64,000 nt of DNA, from assembly GCA_963693365.1 (NCBI GenBank), contig CAVNZM010000006.1, forward strand, positions 7,316,001-7,380,000, in the 5' to 3' direction. The notes beneath the pieces are model-generated. The model was not told where the DNA came from. It made no database searches and saw only the letters and a program-made list of their open reading frames with translations. Within the stretch, counting starts at the first letter, position 1. Each line of letters opens with the position of its first letter. The stretch comes from Amoebidium appalachense (taxonomy: Eukaryota; Ichthyosporea). This document shows, piece by piece, positions 1 through 18,129 of the stretch. The translations under genes and the position numbers were made by a program.

Positions 1-126
1 GGGGGGAGGATCGTTGTGGGCCGAAAAGCAGTGGGCAGGGTTGAGCTCGGGAGGGTAGATAAAGGGAAAGAGGGTAAAGAATGGTGCTCTCGAACGGTCG
101 AATGGGCTGTGTGCTTGTGTGTGTCT

Positions 127-184
<58 letters not shown>

Positions 185-427
185 GGAGGGGCGGGGGGAG
201 GGGGGGGGGGGGGAGGAGTAACTATTGTTCAGGGGGTGGGGTGGGGGTGGAGGGACGGGGGGATTGTTGGGGCACGAGCGGAAGGGAAAATGGAAGGGCT
301 GTGGGGTGGGGGTGGACAACATCTATCTCTGCCCTTCCCCCTCCTCGTTTTGGCGACACTTCTCCCCCCCTCCCCCCCTCCCCCTCCCCCCCCCCAAAAA
401 AAAAAAGTTTTTGTGACTCCCCTTCCC

Positions 428-469
<42 letters not shown>

Positions 470-1090
470 ACCCCAAAAAAGTTGTTTTTGTGACTCCCAA
501 TGACCCTACCATAGGAGCCTGCTTGTCCTTGAACTTTTAAATAGGTCCAGGACAACCATATAGTGGGTCAGGTCACAAAATGCTTTGGTTTTCGATCAAG
601 GTAGCTTCAAACTACCTGTATTTGAGAATTAAGCTTTTCCAATTCTAAAATGAACGGGCTCACAAGCGCACACGAAAAAAAAAAAAAAAAAGGAAAGAAA
701 GAAAGGCAAGAAAAGAAAATATCTAAATTAAAGAATGAAATATCCATACATTGTACCCCCCCCCCCCCCCCCTCCCCCCCCCCCCACCCCCCCCGTCCCT
801 CCCCCCCCCCCCCCCCCCAAAAAAAAAAAAAAAAAAAAAAAAAGAAGAAAGAAAGAAAGAAAGAAAAGACATGCACTATCGGTAGGCCATTTGAGGCCCC
901 CCCCCTTCCCCCCTCCCCCTCCCCCTCTCCCCCCCCCCCCCCCCCCCCCTTCTCCCAAAAAAACATAAAATAAAATAAAAAACCCTCCCCTCCCCTACCC
1001 CCTCCCCCCCCCTCCCCCAATCAAATTAACGTGAAAGACCCGTGCTTCAACAAGACCCTGTCAGCAATACTTTGAAAAACACGTCTACAC
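1..1090. repeat. homopolymer-rich low-complexity DNA
   Basis: The stretch is dominated by a poly-G run near 140-183, C-runs near 430-469 and 760-818, and A-runs beside the C-runs. No credible coding sequence is seen; glycine- or proline-rich readings here are artefacts of the homopolymers. It lies where intron 1 of the minus-strand gene at 1095-1321 should be. Confidence 0.85.
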
Positions 1091-1094
1091 CCAC

Positions 1095-1321
1095 CTGCCC
1101 GTGTCTGTCTTTGTGTTTTTCCCGCTGCAGTACCCTCTCTGTGTGAGACTCTGAGACACACTCGCAACAGCACCATCCGATGTATGCACAAACCTGGGAG
1201 AATTTGGGGCTGTGTGGGAGAGGAGTGTAGGTGCGGTTATGTAGGAGCGGCAGGGAAGAGGGGTGGCTTCGGTGGCGGTGGTGAGAACCCGTGTGAGGGT
1301 TTGTGTTAATGGTTGGTGCAT
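1095..1321 (-). CDS. first exon of a coiled-coil-family gene, truncated by the window edge (member 0)
   Basis: This exon is homologous to the first exon of the plus-strand gene at 16571. Both share an APRM motif, a basic Ser/Thr/Pro-rich leader and a terminal RGYCSGKNTKTDTG block, followed directly by a GT donor (complement of 1093-1094) in phase 2. I start at the ATG at 1321 because this Met is conserved in the other copy; upstream in the same frame only GTG is seen. The leader is basic and nearly free of acidic residues, like a mitochondrial presequence, but that is inference. Exons 2 and 3 are expected to the left of position 1, since the matching intron in the other copy is about 1.5 kb. 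Exact start uncertain. Confidence 0.6.
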
Positions 1322-2410
<1,089 letters not shown>

Positions 2411-2812
2411 ATGGCATTTCTCTTTCTTCGTTCTTTCATCACATTTCGGGCCCTCCCTCCCTCCATCCACCACCCAGCCTTTCCTCTTCCCCCCACACGA
2501 GCTTTCTTCGTAGCCACCAATATACACCCACAGTATTCTTCAAACAAACCACACCTTTTTCGACTCTTCCCCCGTGCTGTACGCACTTTTGCAACTCCGC
2601 TTGGGTCGACCCGGAGGGAGATTGCAAGTGATGTGCAGAGGGGATATTGCTCTGAAAAAACCAACGCGAAGAAGAAAACGGACAGGTAGGTGTGTGTTTG
2701 GACCAAATTAACATGATTGACACATGTATTCTTTTTCGGTGCCTTTTTTATTATTATTAACATTCGCTGTCCGTCATACGGCTGTTTTCTCCTTTCTTTC
2801 TTTCTTTCTTTT

Positions 2813-2852
<40 letters not shown>

Positions 2853-3606
2853 GGCATCCACAATACAAGGGGTTTTGAGAAAGAGTGGGGTTGGGGGGGG
2901 GGGGGGGGAGGGGGGGGAAAAAGGGAAAGAGAGCTAGAGACGTGTGTTGGAGGGGGAAGGGGGGATGGAAGAGGAAAAGGGGGGGAGAGGAGGGGAAGGG
3001 ATAGTGGGCGGAGGGGGGGGGGGGGGGGGGGGGAAGGGGAGGGGGGGAGGGCGTAGGGAGGAGGGGGGGGGAAGGGGGAGGGGGGAGCAGGTTTCTACAG
3101 AAATACTAATGGTAGTGCTAATAGAAAATACGAAAAGAGGAAGACAAACGTGTATTGAAATAGGAGAGGAGGGAGTACACCACGTCGTGATTCTGTTACT
3201 GAATGGTGGGTTCTGGGGCCCATAGGCATATGAGAGAGGAATGGGTTCGGGGATGGACGTTCTGTCGAGTGCACACACCCTCCTTCCCCTTTTGTCACCG
3301 AATCCCCCCCCCCCCCCCCCCCCCCCCCTCCCCCCCCTCCCCTGAGCTCAACCGGGGGTGCCCGGTTACCTAAACCTCTTCTTGTGCATCCACAGAGTTT
3401 ATCTATGTTTTTGGTATTACTGGCCCATATTTGGTGTTAATAGCCTGTCTTCTCGAGCAGCCCCCTGATACCCAACACCGGCAAATTGTCCTCCACTGAG
3501 ACAACCATTCGGGCCCAAGAGTTTGTAAAGAAAGACACAGGTACTCTCTGTTCAAATGAGCCCCCCCCCCCCCCCCCCCTACCCCCTCCCCTCCCCCCTT
3601 CCCCTC

Positions 3607-3637
<31 letters not shown>

Positions 3638-4226
3638 AAGCACACACACACACACACACACAAAGAAAACCCCCTGTATACCTCTCCGAGGCTCCCAATC
3701 CCCCCCCCCCCCTTTCTTCCACACCCACCCACCCACCCACCCACCCAACCCATTTCCTCCCCCTTGCCCCTGCTTCGAAAAGCTCCCTCATCCATTCTTC
3801 CATCCGCTCCCTGCCCTCGTCAATGATTAGAAACCCCCCTAAAACAAAACAATTCACCTTTGGTTATTGGCTGCGAGAACCTTTTGGCCGGCTGGAGGGG
3901 AGGGGGGAGGGGGGGAGGGGAGAAAGGAGGTGGGGGGGGGAAGGAAGAGGGGGCGCGGGGGGGGGGGGGGGGGGGGTATGTGATAAGCCCAAATAATGCA
4001 TCCAGAGTATTCCCCCTCAAAACTGTTCTTCCCACGGTCACCAGAAAGCCCCCCCCCCCCCCCCCCCCCTCCCCCCCCCCCCTCCCCCCCCCCCCCCCCG
4101 TCTCCCCTCTTCTCCTGAACACCCACCCACCCACCCTCCCTCCCTCCCCCATCCCCACCTGGTCCACCACAAAGCAAACACACACAGGGGCAAAATAGAA
4201 AACAAAAAAATGCATTTTGCCCCCAA

Positions 4227-4262
<36 letters not shown>

Positions 4263-5403
4263 CCCCTGTGCGGGCCACCTCTTCAGCAACCTTTTATGAG
4301 GTCGGCCCCTGTGAATGAGTCAACAACATGAAAGCACGTCTACACACATGCCTATCAGCACAGAATCAGACAATAGCAGAATGTGTCATCCCCCATGCAT
4401 GTCCCCACACTGATGAATACGTAGGCGTAAGCACAAAAAACTGCACCAACACCCCTCACGTTTACGTATATTACCCCTCCCCCCCCCCCCATCCTCCCCC
4501 CCCCCCCCCCCCCACCCCCCCCCCCCCCCTCCCCCCCTCCCCCCCCTTCCCCCCCCCTTCCCGTGCGCTGAAAAAAAAAAAAAGAAAGAAAGAAAGAAAA
4601 AGAAAAAAAGGCAAACAAAAAGAAGAAAGAAAGAAAATGATAGTGGTGAAAACTTACTCTTAACCACTCTGAACCTCCGGCCCACAGTGGCCGGGCCTGT
4701 GACGGTCACCATTGGTCCAGAAGGTTCTACCAAAGCCCAGTTTCCTGCTACCGGCAACCCGGTTACATCATCCACCACTCACATTGATCCCAACACGGGA
4801 AAATGCGATTCTTCCGTCTCGGATTCTGTGAATTCTCATGTTACGGTGGTGGTTAACATGGGCGGAAAGGAGTGGGTTGAAGTGAAAGAGGAGCAGGAGA
4901 AAATAACAAAGGAGCTCCAAGAGATGAGAGAGGTGGCGGCTGCAAACGAGGCTGCAAGAATCGAGGAATGGAAGGAAATTAGAGAGGGACGCGAGAAGTT
5001 TGAGAGAGACCTTATGGAAGGAAAACAGATGCTGGTGGAAATGGAAGAAATGGCGGCAACGTGGAAAGAAATGAATGAGGATAAAAAGATGCTTAAGAGG
5101 GGACTGGAATATTTGAAAGAGGAACTCCGCGGAATAGAGGAGAGATGGGAAAAGCGCAACGAAATAGAAGAGGGGCAGATGGTTGTAAAGAGGGAGGTCG
5201 AAGAATCGAAATGTTCTCACTCAGCAGATGAACAGAAACGGCAGGAATGCGAAAATACCCCAGCCATGCGTGGGTCTAGTTCCCCCTTAAACACAGAGGG
5301 TGTTAAGAGTGGTTCGTCCGTGGGTGCTTTTGACAAAGCGTGTGTTGCTGCGTGTGTGTTGGGGTCTATTGCGGTGTTGGTGAAGTATTGTACGCGGTTT
5401 TGA
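2411..5403 (+). CDS. three-exon coiled-coil protein with basic leader and C-terminal membrane anchor (member 1)
   Basis: Exons are 2411-2685, 3461-3540 and 4688-5403. All borders are GT-AG, and phases 2 and 1 match, giving 356 residues. Exon 1 starts at the first in-frame ATG and encodes a hydrophobic, Arg-rich leader with an RTFAT motif and an RGYCSEK block, resembling a mitochondrial presequence. Exon 2 encodes a short linker containing LSSTETT. Exon 3 holds a VTVTI motif, then a long Glu/Lys/Arg-rich heptad region (coiled coil) and ends in a ~20-residue hydrophobic segment (FDKACVAACVLGSIAV) next to a basic tip, like a tail anchor. It is the only member seen with all parts intact. The exon structure is supported by homologous exons with the same phases elsewhere in the window. 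Function unrecognised; organelle location is inference. Confidence 0.72.
2686..3460 (+). other. intron 1 of member 1
   Basis: GT donor at 2686 (gtaggt) and AG acceptor at 3459-3460. It is filled with T-, G- and C-homopolymers and purine-rich DNA. The last ~50 bp before the acceptor resemble the matching intron of member 2. Confidence 0.65.
3541..4687 (+). other. intron 2 of member 1
   Basis: GT donor at 3541 (gtactc) and AG acceptor at 4686-4687. It holds many C/G homopolymers (for example 4231-4260 and 4480-4550), a short CA repeat near 3641-3662 and CACC repeats. No coding signal. Confidence 0.65.
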
Positions 5404-6642
<1,239 letters not shown>

Positions 6643-7275
6643 ATGTTCGCCAGCAGCAATATCGTCTCCTCCCTCGCCCTCCTTGCCGCCAGCGCGTCTC
6701 TGGCATGTGTGATGGGCCAGTCCATCTTGCAGTGCACAATCGTGATTACACAGGGCTTCACGCTGCAGTCCGTCGAGATTTCAGTCCACAACCCCGCCAC
6801 CTCCACCACAGAAACCCTCAAAGTCACGCCCAAGTCAGGCCAGGTCGCCTACGCAACCATCAACGCACCGTACGGCCACCACGTCACCGTCAACTACGTC
6901 TTCAACCAGGCCACACTTTCTACCCCGCACAACGGCACCAACCTGGCCTACTCGGACACAGTCACGTGGGTGGGGTTCATGCACAAAAACTACAACACGG
7001 GGGCGTGTTTGGATGCGTCTTCCCTCTCGCTGTACCTGCCAAGCGGTGGGCTGACGTATGCGGACGAGCAGAGGGAAGACCCCTACACGGAGGGCATGGA
7101 TGTTGCACACGCGGACAACAGCAGCCTGAGCACGGCCGCGAACGGGTTCCAGCTGGCGTTCCACTGGTTCAACAGCACACTCTACCCCGGCACCTGTGAG
7201 CCCAACACCACCCACGGCACCGTGCCAGTGACGCAGTGCATCGTGGCGGATGTTCTCCTGGGCGTGGAACAATAA
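6643..7275 (+). CDS. predicted secreted glycoprotein, family not recognised
   Basis: An uninterrupted 210-residue frame opens with ATG in the context aaaATGttc and has GC-rich third positions, unlike its flanks. Residues 1-25 form a classical signal peptide: a hydrophobic core of Ala/Leu/Ser ending near ACVMGQ. The mature part has several Cys (ILQC, GAC, GTC, TQC) and four N-glycosylation sequons (NGT, NSS, NST, NTT), which supports export through the secretory pathway. There is no second membrane segment and no anchor signal. It appears to be a single exon. Its neighbours give no functional hint. I recognise no domain; a cell-surface or extracellular role is inference. Confidence 0.7.
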   Translation: MFASSNIVSSLALLAASASLACVMGQSILQCTIVITQGFTLQSVEISVHNPATSTTETLKVTPKSGQVAYATINAPYGHHVTVNYVFNQATLSTPHNGTNLAYSDTVTWVGFMHKNYNTGACLDASSLSLYLPSGGLTYADEQREDPYTEGMDVAHADNSSLSTAANGFQLAFHWFNSTLYPGTCEPNTTHGTVPVTQCIVADVLLGVEQ

Positions 7276-7840
7276 GCGTCGTGGCAGTGACCATATTATT
7301 GTACATTACTACTATATTAAATATGTAACTATACCGATATGTACCTTAAAAAACGGTTCATGGCTGGACGTACGTGGTCGTATGTGCAATATTTGGTGTA
7401 CCAGAGGGCTGAACAGTTGCTACGGCATATTACATAGGCTTTGCATTTGGCTTGTGTTTCATGGGCGCATTCAAGCAATACACTATGTAATGTTGTGTAA
7501 CATAGTAAATAATATGTAGAGGTTTTGTATAATAATAGCAGTTTGGAGCAAATTCCACGCTAAGGTCAGTCAGTATAGGGCTAAGGTCAGTACAGGGAGT
7601 CAAAAACTTCAGAGTTAATAAACTTTTACCAAAAAGAAATCAGTACATCTGACGCTCTTTGGGCGACAGAGACCTTGGCTCCTTGGACATTTTACAGTTG
7701 ACGAGCAGGCACAGCTTTGGGTTCTGTTCAAATGAGCAAATCGAGCCCAGAGATATCATTCGGGTATGTAGCCGAGCCTCTGAACTGTTGACCGGTACGA
7801 AGAGGTAAAAGATGATCATGATCAATGCCAGGGATTTTTT

Positions 7841-7879
<39 letters not shown>

Positions 7880-8934
7880 GGGGGAGGGAGGGGAGGGAGG
7901 AGCATGGAGGGAAGGAGAGGGGGGAGAGGGGGATGATGTGAGCGATTGACAAATACTGAAGCAGTGCTTCAGATTGTTATAGCGGTCACGTGTATCGCCC
8001 ATGGTATATATATATATATAATTATTTTCTGATGATGAAAGTGTACACTGAGAAGGCTCCATGAGCCACGGCACACATCAAGTGACTGAATCACATGCTT
8101 ATGCTGTGGAAGGATGCAGATGCATGTGGGGATAAGTTTTGATTTTGTCAAAGCGTCCAAACAACTGGTTATCTCATACATTCACCATTAAAACTCCCCG
8201 GCCATCTTCAAAACCTAAGGTAATTGACGTGGGAGGCAGCTTTTTCGGTTAGTGAAAAAAGGATGATAAACGTATAAGACGTAAATAAAAATGATATAGG
8301 TAAAATCGGAGGAAAACTAAATTCATCGCAGGACGAAAAGGGGAAAGGAAAAAAAAAAAGTCAAAAAGAAAGAAAAGAAAGAAAGAAAAGAAAAAGCAAA
8401 CAGTTAACAGTGGTTGCATTTACTCGGTGCATTCATCTGATGCCTCAGCTAACTGTCAAAGTAGAAGAGTCAACAAGCCACATCTCTCTTCCTCCCTCCC
8501 TCCCTTTATCCCTCCATCCCCCACCCCCCCTACCGTAACTCCCTCCCTTCCTCCGTCCCTCCCTCCTTCCCTCCCTCCCTCCCTCCCTCCCTCCCTCCCT
8601 CCCTCCCTCCCTCCCTCCCTCCCTACCTCTCCCTCCCTCCATCTCTCTCTCATTCTCTCCCTCCCTCCCTCCATCCCTCCCTCCCTCCCTCCCTCCCTCC
8701 CTCCCTCCCTTCCCTCCCTCCCTCCCTCACTCACTCACTCCCTCCCTCCCTACCTCTCCCTCCCTCCATCTCTCTCTCATTCTCTCCCTCCCTCCCTCCC
8801 TCCCTCCCTCCCTCCCTCCCTCCCTCCCTCCCTCCCTCCCTCCCTTCCCTCCCTCCCTCCCTCCCTCCCTCCCTCCCTCCCTCCCTCCCTCCCTCCCTCC
8901 CTCCCTCCCTCCCTCCCTCCCTCCCTCCCTCCCT

Positions 8935-9010
<76 letters not shown>

Positions 9011-9108
9011 TCATGGTTTGATCTGAGAGCATTACAATGTTTGCCCAACCACAGAACTTAGAAAAATTCGTGGTACCCATACGGCGTGTTGTGTTTATAA
9101 GGTGCACA

Positions 9109-9175
<67 letters not shown>

Positions 9176-9317
9176 GCGCACACACGCAAGCACATATGCA
9201 CACACGCACACACGCACACACGGACACGCACACACAAACACAAACACGTTGCCGCGCGCACATACACAACACGCACGCACGCACGCACGCACGCACACGC
9301 ACACGCACGCACACACG

Positions 9318-9391
<74 letters not shown>

Positions 9392-9499
9392 AGCGCGGAC
9401 TCATAAACGCATGCATCCATCATGCTTCCGAAACTCCTCAGACACACACACGTTACACAGAACGCAGGTAGTGGGGAGAGGGGGGGGGGAGGGGGGCGG

Positions 9500-9582
<83 letters not shown>

Positions 9583-9615
9583 TAACTATGCTCCTCTTTC
9601 TCACTCCATTCCCAG
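7276..9615. repeat. intergenic DNA rich in simple repeats
   Basis: No gene seen. Order: AT-rich DNA to about 7640; a G-run at 7842-7878; unique DNA to 8400; a TCCC-type tetranucleotide tract at 8490-8940, within which a ~40-bp interrupted block recurs about 128 bp apart (near 8621 and 8749); a TC repeat at 8941-9003; a CA/CG composite at 9103-9388; and an AG repeat at about 9503-9579 ending close to the splice acceptor of the next gene. Confidence 0.85.
9103..9388. repeat. composite CA/CG alternating purine-pyrimidine tract
   Basis: CA repeats surround an uninterrupted CG tract (about 9161-9179) and CGCA repeats. The whole is strictly alternating purine-pyrimidine over long stretches, the type of sequence that can adopt Z-DNA. 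Confidence 0.9.
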
Positions 9616-13378
<3,763 letters not shown>

Positions 13379-14303
13379 TCATTTGGATGAGACAAAATTC
13401 TCTCGTGATATACACAAAAAAATACGACGCTCTGATATGAATTGAAAGCTACTATCAAAAGGGAATTGAAATATTACCGTGTGATATACTTCACCAACCA
13501 CCGCAATGGGTGAACCACCCTTAACACCCTCGGTGTTTAAGGGGGAACTAGGCTCACTCACGGGTGGGGTATTTTCGCATTTCTTCCCTTTCTCTGGCGT
13601 TGCCGAGTGCTCACGTTTCGAATCTTCGACCTCCCTCTTTACTTCCGTTTCTTTGTACTTTCCCCATTTCTCGTCCATTTTCCGATGTTCCTCTTTCAGA
13701 TATTCCAATGCCCTCTTAAGCATCTTTTTATCCTAGTTCATTTCTTTCCACGATGCTGATATTTCTTCCATTGCGGCCAGCGCCTGTCTTCCTTCCATAA
13801 GCTCTCTCTCAATCTTCTCTCTCTCAATCTTCTCTCGTCCCTCTCTTATTTCCTTCCGAACTTCATCGATGCTAACAGCCTCGTTTGCAGCCGCCGCCTC
13901 TCTCATCGCTTCGAGCTCCCTCTTAGTTTTCCCTTGCTTCTCTTTCACTTCATCCTGCCCCTCTCCGCCCACGTTAACCACTACTGTAACATGAGAATTC
14001 TCAAAATTCGAGGCGGAAGGATCGCCTTTCCCCGTGTTGGGATCAATCTGAGTGGTGGATGATGTGGCCAGGTTGCCGGTAGCAGGAAACTGGGCTTTTG
14101 TAGAACTTTCTGGACGAATGGTGGCCGTCACAGGCCCGGCCACTGAGGGACGATATTTGGATTAAGTTTTCGGGTATCTTCTCTCTTTTCTTCTTTTTTC
14201 TTTCTTCTTTTTTTGTTTCCGATGATGGGGGGCCTTGGGGGCCAAGACAAAGTGCATGGTTTTCTTTATAAAGCATTTTTTGTTGTGTTTTTTGCGCCCA
14301 CAA

Positions 14304-14342
<39 letters not shown>

Positions 14343-14500
14343 GTTTACTGCCGGCTATGGGAGAAACGTTACGGGGATTTAGGGAAATCCCGGTAGCTGC
14401 ATGCAACAAATCATCTTTTTACTTATCCCCCCCCCCCCCCCCCCCCCCACCCCCACCCCCCACCTCCCCTTCTCCCCCCTCTCTCCCCCTCCCACTCACT

Positions 14501-14532
<32 letters not shown>

Positions 14533-14979
14533 GATCAAAAGATTCCACAGCCAATTAGTAAGGGTGGAATGATTAGTGTAGGGGCTTTATAGGGAGCTGG
14601 CGGAGGCACGGAGGGGGGAGGGGGGGTATTCGGAAGGGTGGCATATGTGTGGGTGGGTGGGGGGTGGGGGGGGGGGAATAGGGAGAGAGAGGTTTCAAAG
14701 AGGGGGGCAAGAGGGGGAAGGGGGGGGGGGGGGGGGGGGGGGAGTGTTAGTGTACCTGTGTCTTTCTTTGCAAGCTCTTGGGCCCCAAGGGTGGTCTCAG
14801 TGGGGGATGGCGTGCCCGGATGGGGTGTCAGGGGGCTGTGCGGGAAGACATAGTAGTAATACTGGACATGGACTTATGATACAAAATACAACGGTTATGC
14901 CCCTCCTTTCATATTCCCCCTTATCACTGCCATTTCCGTAGAGAATCCCCCCTCCCTCCCGATGCTACTCTTCCTCTTC

Positions 14980-15010
<31 letters not shown>

Positions 15011-15367
15011 AAAAAAAAAACCTCGCCCCCCCCCCCCCCCCCCCCCCCCCACTCCCTTCTTTCCTTTTCGTGGTTTTACTTTCAAAATTTGCCCCGAATT
15101 GCACATAGTTGTGGATTCAAAATAGAAGCCCATATGAGGTTGTGACGAACAAAAAGAAGCCAAAAAAATACACGTGTAACCTATTTTGGTAACAAACCAC
15201 ACCCACCTGTCCGTTTTTTCCGTTGCGTGGGTTTTTTCAGAGCAATATCCCCTCCGCACAACACTTGCACTCTCGCTCTGAGCCGTATTAAGCGGGGTTG
15301 CAAAAGTGCGTAAAGTAGGTTGAAAAATTCGAATAGGGTTGGGTTCTTGTGGATTATGTGGTAGTAT
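13379..15367 (-). pseudogene. decayed coiled-coil-family gene (member 2)
   Basis: Exon traces on the minus strand are 15367-15207, 14835-14756 (80 nt, same length as in member 1) and 14142 to about 13379. They have the same GT-AG borders and phases as member 1. Exon 1 keeps the RTFATPL and RGYCSEK blocks but has no ATG before an upstream in-frame TAA. Exon 3 has an in-frame TAG at 13735-13733 where member 1 has GAG; the frame is open on both sides. Near the 3' end about 48 bp encoding most of the membrane anchor are missing and one base is added, so the remaining C-terminus is out of frame. Three independent lesions make a pseudogene the best call. Confidence 0.75.
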
Positions 15368-16035
15368 TTAGGTGGCTAGAGACAGAGTTCGTGTCTGGAA
15401 GGGAAACGCTGAGCGGTGAATAGAAGGAGGGATGGACCGAAGTATGGTGAAAGAACGAAGAAAGAAAGAGGCCATTTTGCGGGGTGTGTGTGTGTGGGTT
15501 GATATGGAGATTTGGAAGGTAGGGTAGGTGTGCACGTCGGTTCTGTTCTCTCTCTCTCTCGGTATTTTGTGCTCTACACTTCTTTTGTTTTCTTTTTATT
15601 ATTTCTTTTTTTTCTCCTCTCTTTTTTCTCTCCTTCTTCTCCTTTCTTTTTACCCCTTCTTCTCCTTTTCTTTTTCTTCTTCGTCAGCTTTTTCTTCCTT
15701 CTTCCTTCTTTTTTTCCTCTTCGTCTTTCTTTCTTCTTCTCCTTTTTTCCTTCTTCTTTTTGTGCCTTCTTTTTTTCCCTTCTTTCTTCCTTTCTTTTTT
15801 TTGTTCTGCTTCTTTTATTTCCTTCTTACTTCCCTTCTTTTTTCTTTTTTTCTTCTTTCTTTTTTCTCCCTTTCTTTCTTCCTTTCCTTTTCCTTTTCTC
15901 CCTATGACCGGCTTCTTCTTTTGGAAAGCTCCGCAACGTTAAGGGCTGAAAGTAGCTTCGGTTGTTGTTTCGTTACTGAAATTCCTTGTTTTATTTTCTT
16001 TTTCTTCTTTTTTTGCACTTGCGTTGGACTTTGAG

Positions 16036-16091
<56 letters not shown>

Positions 16092-16570
16092 ACGAGGTGC
16101 GCTATGCCACACACAGCATCAAAACCGAAACGGAGCTGAAACTATCGTATCGGCTTACGTCCGTCGGCTATTTTAAGCAATGGCCCCAAAAATACACGAT
16201 CGTACGTGTGAGCATGTGGTATATGCAGGATCGAACGTGTTTATATGGATGGTGACAGATGGCTGTGGCTTTCTCAAATGTCAAAGGGCACCAGATTACA
16301 GCTACAACTTTGCACCTCCACTCAAGCACATGTTGTTAGCTCTTCCGGATTTCCTCTTCAAAAAAAGAAAGAAAGAAAGAAAAAGAAAAGAAAAGAAAAG
16401 AAAAGAAAAAAATCATGTCGGTACCTGAACTTCTTTCCGAGTCTCCATTTTTGGGGGTTGAAGTAGGTAGGAACCCGTAGGCAACGAACAGAGGGAGGAA
16501 AGGGAGAGGTGGGGGGAAAAAAGAAAGTAAAAAGAGTGGAGCTGTGAAAGTAAATGTTACACCCACCACC
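15368..16570. promoter_or_regulatory. shared intergenic region of the second divergent pair
   Basis: The region carries a pyrimidine tract at 15590-15900, a 50-nt poly-T at 16041-16090, and at about 16110-16290 sequence that matches the reverse complement of about 1741-2010. Promoters for members 2 and 3 are expected here, but no clear TATA box is seen. Confidence 0.4.
16041..16090. repeat. 50-nt poly-T run
   Basis: Uninterrupted T-run inside the intergenic region. Confidence 0.95.
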
Positions 16571-17092
16571 ATGACTCCATTCTTCCCTACCACAGCTCCT
16601 GTCCGAACATTTCCATCTCTTCTTGCCCCCCGCATGCCCCACCACACACAACCCCTCACACGGTTTCTCACGACGGTCACTAGACCCACTCCTCTTCTCT
16701 GGCACTCACAAAAAAACTCAACTAGTCTCCACTCAACTGCTTCCCCGAGTTCTCCCACGTTTGCGCAGACATCGGATTGTGCTGTTACAACTGCGTCTGT
16801 GACACAGAGAGGGTACTGCAGCGGTAAAAACACAAAGACAGACACGGGCAGGTGGGTGCACACGTCGTGTTTTAACGTATGGCAGCCATGGTCTTGTTGG
16901 CTTTGGCCTTTCAGTTTTTTTTTTTTTTTTTTTTTGTAGTTTTCTTGTGAAGGTGGGGGGGAAGGGGGGGGGGGGGGGGGGATAGGGATGCAGAAGGGGG
17001 GGGGGGGGGGGGGGAGGGGGGAGAAGGGGGGGGGGGGGGGGGGGGGGGAGTTGGAATGGCTGAAGCAGCCTAACGATATAGCCCAGGTTTTT

Positions 17093-17123
<31 letters not shown>

Positions 17124-17956
17124 GGAAAGAGATGGAGATGGAGGAGGGGGGTTGGAGGGGGAGGGGGGGCGGGGAGGAGAGAGGGTTGGAACAGCCCAAA
17201 AATACAACATTTTTCTTTTCCTGTTCCTCTTCCTTTTTCTTTTCCTTTCTCTTTTTCGTTTCTTTTCTTTTCTTTTCTCCCCCCCCCCCCCCCCCCCCCC
17301 CTTCCCAACTCTCCCCTCCTCCCCTGTTTTTTTTTAAAAAAAAAAGAAAAATTGTAAAAGCACAATTCTCCGACGCAGTTTTTTGGGGGTTATCTAGATT
17401 GGTAATTAAAAAGGTTTGTGATCGGAGCAGTATTTGTGGGGATGTTTAAATAGAAAGGAGAACGGGCAGGTTTATCGCTAGAGCTGGGTCATTGAAGCTA
17501 AGAAAAGAGAGAAGGGAGGAGGAGGAGGAGGGGGGGGGGGGGGGGAGAAAGGAGGCCTGTCAAAACCTACAGGAGGGGGGGGGGGGGGGGGGGGGGGGGG
17601 GAATGGGTGTTACAATACCAAAAACACTCAAACATAAAGGTATGTGACCGACGAACCCATAACCACAATAAGCTTAAGAAGTTAAAAAGTTAAAATTTAA
17701 AAAAAAACTAACTAACTTGGCATAGAATTTTTGCTTTTACATATTGGGGGGGTGCGGGAGAGTGAAGATGGGGAAGCCTCGATTGTACGGCCGGTTCCAC
17801 ATAGCAGACCCCCCTAATCACTCCCCATACCCCCCCCCCAACTCCACACCCCCTCCACACGCACATACACACTCACCTCCATCCCCCCATCCCCCCCCCC
17901 CCCCCCCCCTCCCCACTCCCCCTACCTTCCGAAAAAAGAATGACCCTGCCCTCCCC

Positions 17957-18017
<61 letters not shown>

Positions 18018-18095
18018 AGACAAACACATACTGCCCACCCGCCCGTTTGAGAGGCCGCTTCTCTCTTCTCTTCCTCGAACTTTCCCAGTCCCACC

Positions 18096-18129
<34 letters not shown>

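Noticed and set aside
119-555. Gly- and Pro-rich open frames over G/C runs at the left end and at many other places
   Set aside because: They are translations of homopolymers in every frame and show no protein signatures.
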